DNA of 52,483 nucleotides from CAYLNH01 sp964384625 (GCA_964384625.1 CAYLNH010000014.1:1-52483), one strand, 5' to 3'. Positions 7,704 through 16,292 are shown, numbered from the stretch's first letter. Notes: generated by a model not told the origin, from the sequence alone. Numbers and translations: made by a program.

Positions 7704-8783
7704 TCACTGTTCCCACGCGAGTCCGGTTTCGCTCATGGCGAGGATGTTCGCGGTCGGCACATCCAACTGCAGGACGTGGCAGGGGGCCAGGATGTAGCCG
7801 CCGCCCTGCCCGAAGATATCGATCCGGCGCTGCACTTCCGCCCGCACTTCCTCGGGCGTGCCGTTCGGCAGCAGATACTGCGTACAGATGCCGCCGTGCA
7901 GGCAGATGCGGTCACCGAAGGCGTCCTTCAGAAGTTGGGGTTCCATGCCGTCGGCGGCGGCCTGCAGTGGGTCGAGAATATCGACGCCGATCTCGATGAG
8001 GTCCTCGATCAGCGGCACGATGGCCCCGCAGGAGTGGTACATGAATTTCACCTTGTGGCTGTGTGCCATATCGACCAGCCGCGCGATCCGCGGCTTGATG
8101 AATCTGCGGAACATGTCGGGGCTGACAAACAGCCCGCGCTGCGTCCCCAGGTCGTCGGCCTGCCGCAGGATATCGATGCGGCCGGCGGCCGCGGTGAACA
8201 TGCGGTCGAAATAGCCGACGTAGAAGTCCGTGAATTGATCCATGACGTAGTCGGCTAGCTCCGGCCGCATGGCGAAGTCCATCATCAACGTGTCGATGCC
8301 GCGCAGGAACGAGGGGTGCTGCAGGACGCTGGCGCCGCTGGCCATGACGGCGAAATCGGCCCAAGGTTCGAGCCGTGTGGCGAAGTCGGTGAAATCAAAC
8401 CAGTCGGGCTGCGGCCAGGTGTGTGCTGCGAGTTCGACGATTGTCGCGGCGTCCGCCAGCGGCGGGTCGACAAACGTCTCTTCCGGGCCGCAAGCGGCTT
8501 CGACGGTCTTCTGCCGCCAGCCCCAGAAGCTCTCTCTGACCTTGTCCGGCAGTTCGCGCGTGTACGGCACCGGCCCGCAGTAGACGGGATCGACAACGCC
8601 GCGCAGATCGACGACGTCGCTGTGCAATCGCTGCAGCAGGTCCTGATGTGACGTGGTTCGGAGGTCTTTGTGCAGGCGTTCCAGAACCCACTGGTTCCCG
8701 TGAAAATCCATCGGTACGCGATCGGGCTGCTGCAAAGCAACGGCGCAAAGCACACGTTCCTTGGAAGTCATCTCTGGCGACAT
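7704..8783 (-). CDS. uroporphyrinogen decarboxylase (URO-D) family protein
   Basis: A 359-residue URO-D-fold protein. MTSKERVLCAVALQQPDRVPMDFHG is the typical start of the methyltransferase-like URO-D branch. FMYHSCGAIVPLIEDLIEIGVDILDPLQ and GGICTQYLLPNGTPEEVRAEVQ follow as in MtaA/CmuA-like proteins, and GGGYILAPCHVLQLDVPTANI closes the barrel. In PVC bacteria such proteins are abundant outside heme operons, and a role in methyl transfer or demethylation is possible but unproven. No other heme-synthesis gene is nearby, which argues against HemE itself. The ATG at 8783 has AAAGGAG upstream. It follows the FAD oxidoreductase gene by 13 bases, so the two form an operon and may act on the same substrate. 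Confidence 0.85.
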   Translation of the reverse strand: MSPEMTSKERVLCAVALQQPDRVPMDFHGNQWVLERLHKDLRTTSHQDLLQRLHSDVVDLRGVVDPVYCGPVPYTRELPDKVRESFWGWRQKTVEAACGPEETFVDPPLADAATIVELAAHTWPQPDWFDFTDFATRLEPWADFAVMASGASVLQHPSFLRGIDTLMMDFAMRPELADYVMDQFTDFYVGYFDRMFTAAAGRIDILRQADDLGTQRGLFVSPDMFRRFIKPRIARLVDMAHSHKVKFMYHSCGAIVPLIEDLIEIGVDILDPLQAAADGMEPQLLKDAFGDRICLHGGICTQYLLPNGTPEEVRAEVQRRIDIFGQGGGYILAPCHVLQLDVPTANILAMSETGLAWEQ

Positions 8784-8796
8784 GCCTCTCCTTTCT

Positions 8797-10188
8797 TCAG
8801 GTTACCGGTTCCAACTGCAGGTCCACGAGGGCGCCGTTCCGGCGAAGAGTGTTGCGCAGCTGTTCCGTGTCAAGCTCACTGAACGATTGACGGTGCTCAC
8901 AGGCTTGGGCGGCGGCCGTGCCGGCGGCCTCGCCCATGGCCATGATCGGCGCCATGACGCGGAGCGGACCGAGAACCTGTCGTTCGACGCAGACCGCGCG
9001 TCCGGGACAGATCAGGTTGGCCGCGTCGCGCGGGACCATGATGCCGAAGGGGATGGGGACGACCTCGGGTTTCGACTGTCCGTGCATCGGTTGTCCTTTG
9101 TTCCGGCTGCCGCCCAGATCCCAGCCGTAAGCAGACAGTCCTATGGCATCCGGGCAAGGGGTGCCGGCCTGCAGGTCGGCGACTGTCAACCGTGATTGCG
9201 CTTCGATGCGGCGGGTTTCACGGACTCCCAGGTCGCTGGCGATGGCGCGCAGCGTGCAGGCTTCCAGTCCGGGGAAATGCGTGCGGAAAATGCGCAGCAG
9301 TTCGGGAACGCGGGCCCGCAAGTCGAGCAAGGCGCCGGTGCGCCAGACCGGATCGGTCGCGTCCTCGGCCGGCGCCCAGTTGCCGTTAACCATGAACCGG
9401 CCCGGCATATTCAACTTTACGAAGACGAAGATGTCCATGGGAAACGGGAACTCCCCTCGTTCGCGCAGCGTCTTGATCCGCTGCCGTTGGCGCGGGTCAT
9501 CCTCCTCCGCGACTGCCGCGATGAACGATTGTTCGTCCACGTTCTCCAATTGCAGCATCAGACTGACGCCGGCAATGTCGCCGTCCGCTTCGTCTCCCTG
9601 GCGGAAGGCGCAGCCACTGCCGGCGGCCAGATCCGCATCGCCGGTGGCGTCCACGAAGACCTCGCCTCGGACCATGAATGGTCCGCTCTTCCCTGAAACC
9701 ACGATCCCCTGCAGCCGATTTCCCTCAGCGACTCCGCCCATCACGCGGCATTGAAGCAGAATTTCGACCCCGGCATCGCGCAACGTCCGCTCAATCAGAC
9801 AGGTCATGGCAAACGGGTCGTAGGGAACCCCCGCCAGCAAGGCGCCTTTGTACTGGCCATAGGGCGTGTAGGTGACGCCCTCAAAATCGTCGGCCATGGG
9901 CAGGACCGCCGTTCCCTCGGCCACGGCAGCCTCGGTCAGTTCGCGGAAAATGCCGCCAACGACCCACTCCCGGGTACTGCACGTTCGGCCGCCAAGCCAG
10001 TGGCAAACCAGGCCGCTGGTGGCCATCCCGCCAAGCTGGGCCAGGGACTCAATCAGCAGGACTCGATATCCTGACCGACGGGCCGCCAGTGCCGCGGCCA
10101 GACCGGCCGGGCCGCCGCCGCAAACGACGACGTCATACTCCCCAACAACCGGAACTTCGGCACTCAACTCGTCGGCAGTCTCAAGCAT
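8797..10188 (-). CDS. FAD-dependent oxidoreductase
   Basis: A 463-residue flavoprotein of the FAD_oxidored type. The dinucleotide-binding motif is near the N-terminus (VVVCGGGPAGLAAALAARRSGYRVLLIE, about residues 22-49), followed by QLGGMATSGLVCHWLGG. The second conserved block, VFVDATGDADLAAGSGC, closes the FAD site. The C-terminal part has GRAVCVERQVLGPLRVMAPIMAMGEAAGTAAA, typical of the family. The substrate is unknown; relatives in PVC genomes occur with glycosidases and URO-D proteins. The start is put at the ATG at 10188, with AGGAG 9-13 bases upstream. A longer frame from 10251 has no homology in its extension. It is the first gene of the two-gene operon with URO-D. Confidence 0.85.
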   Translation of the reverse strand: MLETADELSAEVPVVGEYDVVVCGGGPAGLAAALAARRSGYRVLLIESLAQLGGMATSGLVCHWLGGRTCSTREWVVGGIFRELTEAAVAEGTAVLPMADDFEGVTYTPYGQYKGALLAGVPYDPFAMTCLIERTLRDAGVEILLQCRVMGGVAEGNRLQGIVVSGKSGPFMVRGEVFVDATGDADLAAGSGCAFRQGDEADGDIAGVSLMLQLENVDEQSFIAAVAEEDDPRQRQRIKTLRERGEFPFPMDIFVFVKLNMPGRFMVNGNWAPAEDATDPVWRTGALLDLRARVPELLRIFRTHFPGLEACTLRAIASDLGVRETRRIEAQSRLTVADLQAGTPCPDAIGLSAYGWDLGGSRNKGQPMHGQSKPEVVPIPFGIMVPRDAANLICPGRAVCVERQVLGPLRVMAPIMAMGEAAGTAAAQACEHRQSFSELDTEQLRNTLRRNGALVDLQLEPVT

Positions 10189-10270
10189 CTCCTTGACTCC
10201 TGGGCAGGTTGGATTGGTCGGGGACGCTACAGCTTGTCGGAGATGTGTCAATGCGCCGGGCCGGAATCAG

Positions 10271-10565
10271 GTAAGCCCTCGATTACTGCCCTTCGCGGTC
10301 CGCCTAGAGATCCCGCACCCTCTTGAACGCCGAAGCCTTGGCGAAGGAGTTCGCGGTGCGGAGTTTCAGGATCGGTCACCTACACCAGACAGCCACCTCC
10401 AGTTCCCGTGTTCCCACCGCTTTGGCCGGCGCGCCGGCCAAAGCGGTGGGAACACAGGGGAGGTGCGCGGACTTCATACCGGTGACAGATCCGCAAGTGC
10501 CGCAGGTTCCCAACCTATTGAGAGTCGGGACTCGAGGCAAAGAAGGGCAGTAATTCAGGGCTTAC
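10271..10565. mobile_element. MITE-like element, 295 bp, with 8-bp target duplication
   Basis: The ends form 24-bp terminal inverted repeats (10271-10294 and 10542-10565) matching at 22 of 24 positions, with outer tips GTAAGCCCT and its complement. They are flanked directly by the perfect 8-bp direct repeat GGAATCAG (10263-10270 and 10566-10573), as expected of a target-site duplication. At the centre (10408-10455) lies a perfect 48-bp palindrome with no loop. The intervening halves also match each other imperfectly in inverted orientation, so the element is a large, decayed inverted duplication. It encodes no transposase. The family of the mobilising transposase is unknown; 8-bp duplications occur in several IS families. 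Confidence 0.8.
10408..10455. repeat. 48-bp perfect palindrome at the centre of the MITE-like element
   Basis: The arms starting GTGTTCCCACCGCTTTGG are exact reverse complements with the axis between 10431 and 10432 and no loop. A perfect 24-bp arm pair is far beyond chance. It could extrude as a cruciform, form a very stable RNA hairpin, or reflect recent gene conversion between the two halves. Confidence 0.95.
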
Positions 10566-10658
10566 GGAATCAGCCGTCACCGGCGGAAAATCGCTTCGCT
10601 CCGATCCTGGACCACGATCAAGATTGTCGTTGTGCTCGAAAACCATGAGTATCCAGGA

Positions 10659-10787
10659 TCACCGCCGCCGACAGAAGCGCATTGGGAAGGTTTGCGCTTG
10701 AAGAAAACGAGCGAAGGAACTGTTGTCCGGGAAGTCGACTGCCCGGCCGATTCCGCCGACATTCAGACCGTTGTTCAGCAGCAGGCG
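10659..10787 (-). pseudogene. relic of an AraC-type regulator C-terminus
   Basis: Read on the minus strand from 10787, the frame gives RLLLNNGLNVGGIGRAVDF, then PDNSSFARFLQ. It aligns with the second helix-turn-helix of the intact AraC gene at 17704-18552 (RLLRNSDLNVGEIGRAVGF, then PDNNYFARFFK). An in-frame TGA immediately precedes the homologous part, no N-terminal domain is present, and the end (QAQTFPMRFCRRR) has diverged. It is a degraded gene fragment. It lies between the MITE-like element and the transporter operon, in a stretch with other signs of rearrangement. Confidence 0.75.
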
Positions 10788-10991
10788 TCAAGCCTGCACA
10801 AGTGCAGTGCAGGCAATGCTCGTTTGTTGTTCGCCGAGGTGCGCCGGGATACCGCGACATGACGGGGACGGACGCGTTGTTGACTGGCTTTCAGGCAGAT
10901 ATCGGCGATAGTACGGGGATTGGCAGGGCATATGCATGCAAGGCCCGGAGAATCAAGTTCTTAACCGAGTCTTCACAAAAGGAAGCCATTG

Positions 10992-12023
10992 ATGAAGCGA
11001 GCTGTGTGGAAAATCCTTGCCGTCCTGTTGAGCGTCATCCCGATTGCCGGGGTTTCGGCCGGCGACACGATCCGGGTCATCACGGACCGGACCGAATCGC
11101 ATCTGGCGCCGCTGTTCAAGTACTATCAGAAGAAGACCGGCACTGAGATCAAGGCACTTTATGTGGATAAGGGACTGCTGCCGCGGCTGCAGGCGCGGCC
11201 GACCGAGGCCGACCTGGTCATTACCAAGACCGTGGATGTGCTGGAAGCGGCCAAGGAAAAGAAGCTGCTTGCCAGGTTCTCCTCGAAAACGCTGGATGCC
11301 AAACTGAAACCGCAGTTTCGTGATGCCGACGGTTATTATTTCATCCCGTCGTATCGGGCGCGGGCGATTTACTATTCGAAGGATCGGGTCAAGCCGGAAG
11401 AGCTGTCCACCTACGAAGACCTGGCGCACCCGAAATGGAAAGGCAGAATTGCCATCCGTTCGGGCTACCACAACTACAACATCAGCCTGTTCTGTCAGAT
11501 GGCCGAGTCGATCGGCCTGGAGAAGACCAAGGCCTTCATCAAAGGGTTGAAGGCGAACCTCGCCCGCAAGCCGACCGGCAATGACCGCGCCCAGGTCCGC
11601 GCGATTTTCGAAGGCAAGGCCGACATCTCGATCGGCAACTCCTACTACATGGGGCTCATGCTCAGCCGCGACGACCAGCGGGCCTGGGGGCAGGCGGCCA
11701 ACGTCTTCTTCCCGAACCAGTCCGGCAAGGGCGCTTACGTGCTGTCCAGCGGAGTCGGCCTGACCAAGGCCGACAGGAATCGCGCCGCGGCAACCCGGTT
11801 CATGGAATTCCTGGTCGGCGATTTCGCCCAGTACTACATGACCAACGCCCTCTACACCTACCCGTGCAACCAGGACTTGCCGTTGCCCGAGGTGAACCGC
11901 AAGCTGGGTCAGGAATCCGTCGAGGACGGCAGGTTCAAGGCGAACTTCGTCGCGATCGCCAAGGCGAACAAGCATCGTCAGGAGATCATCAACTATCTTA
12001 ATGAGATCAATTTCGACAAATAG
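10992..12023 (+). CDS. ferric-iron-type ABC transporter substrate-binding protein
   Basis: A 343-residue periplasmic binding protein. Residues 1-23 are a signal peptide (MKRAVWKILAVLLSVIPIAG, then VSA before GDTIRV). The mature part follows the FbpA/FutA fold: IRVITDRTESHLAPLFKYYQKKTG, YRARAIYYSKDRV, YEDLAHPKWKGRIAIRSGYH, and NSYYMGLML with the tyrosine pair (Tyr218-Tyr219) that binds ferric iron in FbpA relatives. Iron is the likely ligand, although other ligands are bound by cousins. The ATG at 10992 has AAAGGAAG upstream; a TTG one codon earlier is less likely. It opens a tight operon with a permease, an ATPase, a small membrane protein, a radical SAM enzyme and a toroid-repeat protein. 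Confidence 0.88.
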   Translation: MKRAVWKILAVLLSVIPIAGVSAGDTIRVITDRTESHLAPLFKYYQKKTGTEIKALYVDKGLLPRLQARPTEADLVITKTVDVLEAAKEKKLLARFSSKTLDAKLKPQFRDADGYYFIPSYRARAIYYSKDRVKPEELSTYEDLAHPKWKGRIAIRSGYHNYNISLFCQMAESIGLEKTKAFIKGLKANLARKPTGNDRAQVRAIFEGKADISIGNSYYMGLMLSRDDQRAWGQAANVFFPNQSGKGAYVLSSGVGLTKADRNRAAATRFMEFLVGDFAQYYMTNALYTYPCNQDLPLPEVNRKLGQESVEDGRFKANFVAIAKANKHRQEIINYLNEINFDK

Positions 12024-12101
12024 TCGGGCGCACTACTCATGAAGGCGACCGGGGTCCGGCGGCAACGGGTCCCGGTCTTTCTGTTAGTTCGAGGCAACCA
12101 T

Positions 12102-13646
12102 ATGCGACGCACACTCTGGAGCCTGCTCCTGCTCGGACTCGTCCTGCCGCTGTGCTACGTGGCCTGGCGGGCGCTTGCCGGCGGCGGCCAGGAGTTGCCG
12201 CGGCTCGGCACTTCCTACCTGTTTTCGGTGGGCCGGACAACGATTCTGCTGGTGGCCGCGAGCGCGACATTGGCTCTGGTGCTGGGCACGGCGGCGGCCA
12301 TGGCGGTGGTGTATGTTGACTTCCCCGGGCGTCGGTTTCTGGCTGCGGCCCTGTGTCTGCCGTTTGTCCTGCCGCCCTATCTGGTCGCCATGGTTTACGG
12401 CTGGCTGGCGCATCGCTGGTACAAGCTGGGTATCGAAGTCGAGAACGTCTGGGCGGCGGCACTCTGCTTCGCGCTGACGCTCTACCCCTATGTCTACCTG
12501 CCGCTGAAGGTCACGCTGCAGAGCCAGTCGGTCTCCTATGTCGAGATGGGCCGCAGTCTCGGTCTTTCACGGTTTCAGGTGTGCCGCAAGGTTGTCCTGC
12601 CGCTGTGCGCGCCGGCGTTGTTCCTCGGCGGGCTGCTGGTGTCGATGGCGGTTCTCAGCGACTACGGCGTGGCCCACCTGCTCGGGCTCCAGACGGCGTC
12701 GGTGGCGATCTACGACACCTGGTTCTCCATGTATTCGCCGACGTTGGCAGCGCGGCTGTCGCTGGCCGTCGGCGCGGGGCCGCTGCTGGCGCTGGCGGCC
12801 TTCGCCTGGATCACGCGGAGCCGGCGCTTCGAGAATCTGACAAACCGTCCGGCGCCCGGCCGGCGCCGGCGTCCGGCCGGTGCGCGCGGCTGGCTGGTTG
12901 CGGCGGCAACCGCCTTGCCGGTGCTGGCCGGGTTTGTCGTGCCCGGCGTCCTGTTGAGCTGGTGGTGCAGCCGCACACTGCGGCAGATGAATCTCGGCAC
13001 GCTGTTCGGAGACGTGGCGCGAACCGTCATTCTGGCCGTCTCGACCGCCGCGATCTGTCTGCTGTTGGCGGCCGTGCTGGTCTTCCTCGCGCGGCACCGC
13101 GGGCGCGGCCGGATGTTGCCGGCGGCAACCTGGGTGGTCAGCGCCAACTTCGTCGTGCCGGCGATGGTGCTGGCGATTGCGATGCTCTTTATCACCCGCG
13201 ACCTGGCCAATACCCGCCTCGGCCCGCTGTTCTCCGAGACCATCCTGCTGCTGCTCTGCGCCTGCGTTCTGCGGTACCTCTGCTTCGCCTACTTCAGCCT
13301 CGTCGGCGGTATGCGGGGCTTGTCCCGGCGGCTGGACGAAGCCGTGTTGACGCTCGGCAAGGGCCGCGCCTTCGCCGTCTTCCGCGTGCAGTTGCCGCTG
13401 CTGCGGCGCTACCTGGTGATCGGCAGCCTGTTGGTTTTCATCTGTGTCGCGCGCGAGTTGACTCTGGCGTTGGTGCTGCGGCCGTTTGACTACAGCAACC
13501 TGGCGCTGCGGCTCTATGAACGCGCCGGCGTCACCGCCCTGCCGGAGAGCTCGGTGTACGCCCTCTGTCTGGTCGTATTGTCGATCTACCCGGTCTTCGC
13601 CATGAGCCGGTGGTTTTCACAGGAGCGCGCGGCAAACCATGCTTAA
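12102..13646 (+). CDS. ferric-iron-type ABC transporter permease (fused two-domain)
   Basis: A 514-residue membrane protein built of two homologous permease halves, as in FbpB/AfuB. The first half contains the conserved cytoplasmic loop EMGRSLGLSRFQVCRKVVLPLCAPALF (the EAA loop that docks the ATPase), and the second half repeats it as DEAVLTLGKGRAFAVFRVQLPLLRRYL. About 12 hydrophobic helices are visible. The ATG at 12102 has GAGG seven bases upstream; an in-frame ATG at 12039 has no ribosome site. The gene follows the binding protein by 78 bases and overlaps the ATPase gene by 8 bases, so the three make one importer. Confidence 0.9.
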   Translation: MRRTLWSLLLLGLVLPLCYVAWRALAGGGQELPRLGTSYLFSVGRTTILLVAASATLALVLGTAAAMAVVYVDFPGRRFLAAALCLPFVLPPYLVAMVYGWLAHRWYKLGIEVENVWAAALCFALTLYPYVYLPLKVTLQSQSVSYVEMGRSLGLSRFQVCRKVVLPLCAPALFLGGLLVSMAVLSDYGVAHLLGLQTASVAIYDTWFSMYSPTLAARLSLAVGAGPLLALAAFAWITRSRRFENLTNRPAPGRRRRPAGARGWLVAAATALPVLAGFVVPGVLLSWWCSRTLRQMNLGTLFGDVARTVILAVSTAAICLLLAAVLVFLARHRGRGRMLPAATWVVSANFVVPAMVLAIAMLFITRDLANTRLGPLFSETILLLLCACVLRYLCFAYFSLVGGMRGLSRRLDEAVLTLGKGRAFAVFRVQLPLLRRYLVIGSLLVFICVARELTLALVLRPFDYSNLALRLYERAGVTALPESSVYALCLVVLSIYPVFAMSRWFSQERAANHA

Positions 13647-14673
13647 CGCCGAACACATCAGCCTGACCGTCGGCCGTAAGGAGATCCTGCGCGATGTCTG
13701 TGTGCAGGTGGAAGACGGCGCGGTCATCTCCCTGCTCGGCCCCAGCGGCAGCGGCAAGACAAGCCTGCTGCGGATCATCATGGGCCTCGAGGCGCATCAG
13801 AACGGCGAACTCCGCTGGGGAGAGGCGCTGCTGTCCGACGCCGACGGGAGCAAGGTGCGCGCCGAAGACCGCGGGTTCTCCCTGTTCTTTCAGGAGTTCT
13901 CGCTCTTTCCGCATCTGAACGTGCGCCGCAACATCGAGCTCGGCTTGACGCACCTGGCCCGGGCCGAACGGCGGACCCGGGTTTCGCAGTTGCTCGAACT
14001 CCTGGATATCGCCGCACTGCAGGAGCGGTCGATCGATTTCCTTTCCGGCGGCGAGCAGCAGCGGGTCGCGCTGGCCCGGACCCTGGCGGTGCAGCCGAAG
14101 CTGCTGCTGCTCGACGAACCCTTCAGCAACGTTGACCAGATGATCAAGCAGACGCTCTACAAACGACTGCAGGACTACCTTGTGGCCCACGGCACAACCA
14201 CGATTATCGCGACCCACGACCAGACCGAAGCCTTCTTCTTCAGCGATCGCATTTACCTGCTGAAGGACGGCCGCGTCGTCGACCACGGCCCGCCGCAGCA
14301 GGTGTACGCCCGGCCGGCAACCGCCTGGGTCGCGGCGTTCGTCGGCGATACCAACTACTTTACCGGCGCCGAACTCCGCGACTGCTTCGGCTGGTCCGGC
14401 AACGGCCTGAAAGACGATCACCACTACCTGGTCCGGCCCGAGGAGTTCGATTGCGGCGTCGACGCCGCCGGCAACGCCGTGATCGAGCGGGTGTGGTTCT
14501 ACGGTTTCTACCGCGAGATCCTGGCCAAACTCGATAGCGGCCGTACTGTCCGCATCAAGGATCGTCATCGTGCCGAACTGCAGACCGGCGACCGCGTCCG
14601 GCTGCAGATTGCCAAGCCGATGACCGATCTGCCCGCAACCGAACAGGCACACCTGGAGACCCTCGATAGATGA
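13639..14673 (+). CDS. ferric-iron-type ABC transporter ATP-binding protein
   Basis: A 344-residue ATPase of the FbpC/PotA branch. It has Walker A GPSGSGKT (residues 34-41), the signature LSGGEQQRVALARTLA (about 135-150) and Walker B LLLLDEPFSNVD (about 154-165), followed by the switch histidine in IIATHDQTEAFFF. The C-terminal 110 residues are a TOBE-like regulatory domain. It hydrolyses ATP to drive the permease at 12102. It overlaps the permease at its start by 8 bases and the small membrane protein gene at its end by an ATGA junction (14670-14673), which means translational coupling in both directions. Confidence 0.93.
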   Translation: MLNAEHISLTVGRKEILRDVCVQVEDGAVISLLGPSGSGKTSLLRIIMGLEAHQNGELRWGEALLSDADGSKVRAEDRGFSLFFQEFSLFPHLNVRRNIELGLTHLARAERRTRVSQLLELLDIAALQERSIDFLSGGEQQRVALARTLAVQPKLLLLDEPFSNVDQMIKQTLYKRLQDYLVAHGTTTIIATHDQTEAFFFSDRIYLLKDGRVVDHGPPQQVYARPATAWVAAFVGDTNYFTGAELRDCFGWSGNGLKDDHHYLVRPEEFDCGVDAAGNAVIERVWFYGFYREILAKLDSGRTVRIKDRHRAELQTGDRVRLQIAKPMTDLPATEQAHLETLDR

Positions 14674-14987
14674 AGATTCTGCGGGTCAGAACTGGATTTA
14701 CGACGAACTCCTCGTCGGCCGCTGAATGGGTCGTGGTCGAACCCGAGACCGATGCGACGGCAGCGGCTTCCGACACCACTCCGGCAACGACGACGCCCGC
14801 TGCGGCGACGAGCGACACGGCGGTGGTCAAACCAATGCCGAAGCTGGTCAAGGCGACGGCGGACCGGACGGTGAGCAACACCGTCATCCTCGGATTGCTG
14901 GTCGCCGGGCTGGCTCTGCTCTTTGCCCTCGAACGCCTGATTCGTAAAGCCTGGCGGCGGCGGCAGAAGGACCACGGCGATGCGTAA
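14670..14987 (+). CDS. small membrane protein with N-terminal TNSSS motif
   Basis: A 105-residue protein of unknown family. It opens MKILRVRTGFTTNSSSAAEW, continues into a low-complexity Ala/Thr/Pro/Asp linker (about residues 25-58), then has one membrane helix (TVILGLLVAGLALLFALE, residues 71-88) and a strongly basic tail (RKAWRRRQK). There is no signal peptide and no cysteine. The positive tail predicts C-terminus inside and N-terminus outside. The Arg-x-Gly-Phe-x-x-Asn-Ser-Ser-Ser opening recalls a motif seen at the start of many uncharacterised small bacterial and phage proteins (general knowledge). It overlaps the ATPase gene by ATGA and the radical SAM gene by 8 bases, so it is likely a partner or substrate of that enzyme (inference). 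Confidence 0.72.
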   Translation: MKILRVRTGFTTNSSSAAEWVVVEPETDATAAASDTTPATTTPAAATSDTAVVKPMPKLVKATADRTVSNTVILGLLVAGLALLFALERLIRKAWRRRQKDHGDA

Positions 14988-16272
14988 CACCAGGGCCATG
15001 CCGATCATTCTGCGCGACGAACCCGACGGCGGCATCCTCTATGATCCGGCGGAGGCAACCCTGATCGAACTGGATCGCGACGCCTTCGAACTCGCCCTCC
15101 GCGTCTTTCACCGGCGGGAGACCGCCGCTGGCCCGGAAGCCGCCGCCATGGCCCGACAACTCCAGTCGATGATCGCCTGGTCGCCCAAGCGCCGAACACG
15201 CCGCGTCAAGGCCGCCGGCGATTTCCGGCCGGACGTTGATTTCCACGTTTTCGCGGCGCCGACGCTGGTGGACTTTCAGATCACCGGGAACTGCCGGATG
15301 CAGTGTCCGCACTGCTATGCCAATGCCGTGCCGGACGGCGCGCATGTCCCGCTGGAGGATGTCGAGCTGGTGATCCGGCAATGCCGCGACAGCGGGGTCT
15401 GCCAACTGGCTCTGGGCGGCGGCGAACCGCTGTCGCACCCGCACATCCGGGAGATCCTGGCGTTGTGCCGCGAGGCCGGCGTCGTCCCGAACCTGTCGAC
15501 CAACGGCATGCATCTGGGAGTCGGGCTGCTGGCGGCCATGCGGCACTGCTGCGGGGCGGTCGCCCTCAGTCTCGAAGGCGTCGGCGAGACGTTCGCCCGT
15601 TGGCGCCGTACCGGTTTTGAGCATTTCAAGGAGGCCCTGGAACGCCTGCGCGCCGCCCGCATCCGCACCGTCCTGCAGGTAACCCTGTCGGCCGCCAATT
15701 TTGACGAGCTGGACGATATCGCCGAATTCTGTCTGAGTCGACCGCAGCTGTACGGCGTGATCTTCCTCGCCTACAAACCCGTCGGCCGCGGGGAGCACTG
15801 CAGCCGGCCGCTGGCGGAACTGCCGGCCCAGACGGTCTGCGACGGCTTGCAGCGGGCCATGCTGAAACTGCACGGCACGATGCGCGTCGGCTATGACTGC
15901 TGTCTGACGCCGGCCATTGTCGGCGGCAACGAGCCGTTGGAGTTCCTCGATCCTTCGCATGTCGAGGGCTGCTCCGGACTGCGGGGCAGTGTCGGCGTCT
16001 CCACCGGTCTGGACGTCCTGCCGTGTACATTCCTGGGGCGGGAGGTTATTGGTAATCTGAAAGAACGGAGTCTGGCGGAGGTCTGGCAGAGCCCGTCGGC
16101 AAATGAATTCCGTCGGCGGCTGCAACGTCATTCCCAACAAACGGAATGCCGCGATTGCGCGGTGCGCGACCGCTGTCTGGGCGGCTGTCCGGCGTTGCCG
16201 CTGGTCGGTTGTCGGCGCGGGCGCCGGGTGGCGGCAAGCCGCAACGAACGGATTTGTACAGCAGCAGAATGA
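14980..16272 (+). CDS. radical SAM/SPASM domain protein
   Basis: A 430-residue radical SAM enzyme. The first 90 residues hold a short PqqD-like segment (GGILYDPAEATLIELDRDAFEL) that in peptide-modifying relatives helps bind a leader. The 4Fe-4S motif CRMQCPHC uses Cys105, Cys109 and Cys112. GGGEPLSHPHI is the SAM-binding motif, and LSTNGM follows. The C-terminal third is a SPASM domain with auxiliary-cluster cysteines (HVEGCSG, VLPCTFLG, then ECRDCAVRDRCLGGCP). SPASM enzymes mature ribosomal peptides and proteins or build cofactors. The ATG at 14980 has AGAAGGA upstream. Overlaps on both sides tie it to the TNSSS protein and the toroid protein. Confidence 0.9.
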   Translation: MRNTRAMPIILRDEPDGGILYDPAEATLIELDRDAFELALRVFHRRETAAGPEAAAMARQLQSMIAWSPKRRTRRVKAAGDFRPDVDFHVFAAPTLVDFQITGNCRMQCPHCYANAVPDGAHVPLEDVELVIRQCRDSGVCQLALGGGEPLSHPHIREILALCREAGVVPNLSTNGMHLGVGLLAAMRHCCGAVALSLEGVGETFARWRRTGFEHFKEALERLRAARIRTVLQVTLSAANFDELDDIAEFCLSRPQLYGVIFLAYKPVGRGEHCSRPLAELPAQTVCDGLQRAMLKLHGTMRVGYDCCLTPAIVGGNEPLEFLDPSHVEGCSGLRGSVGVSTGLDVLPCTFLGREVIGNLKERSLAEVWQSPSANEFRRRLQRHSQQTECRDCAVRDRCLGGCPALPLVGCRRGRRVAASRNERICTAAE

Positions 16273-16292
16273 ATAAGCAGAAGAAGGAGATC

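Larger units (their letters stand above)
10189..10991. other. 800-base gene-free stretch holding a MITE-like element and an AraC relic
   Basis: No intact gene fits here. From left to right it contains the 295-bp element at 10271-10565 with its flanking duplications, a broken AraC C-terminus on the minus strand at 10659-10787, and a hairpin GCCTGCAC-(7 nt)-GTGCAGGC at 10792-10814. The last 170 bases should contain the promoter of the transporter/radical SAM operon starting at 10992, but no clear promoter could be picked. Confidence 0.75.

Noticed and set aside
16146..16292. Longer N-terminus for the toroid-repeat protein
   Set aside because: It would overlap the radical SAM gene and bury the signal peptide; the strong AAGAAGGAGA site points to 16293 or 16296.
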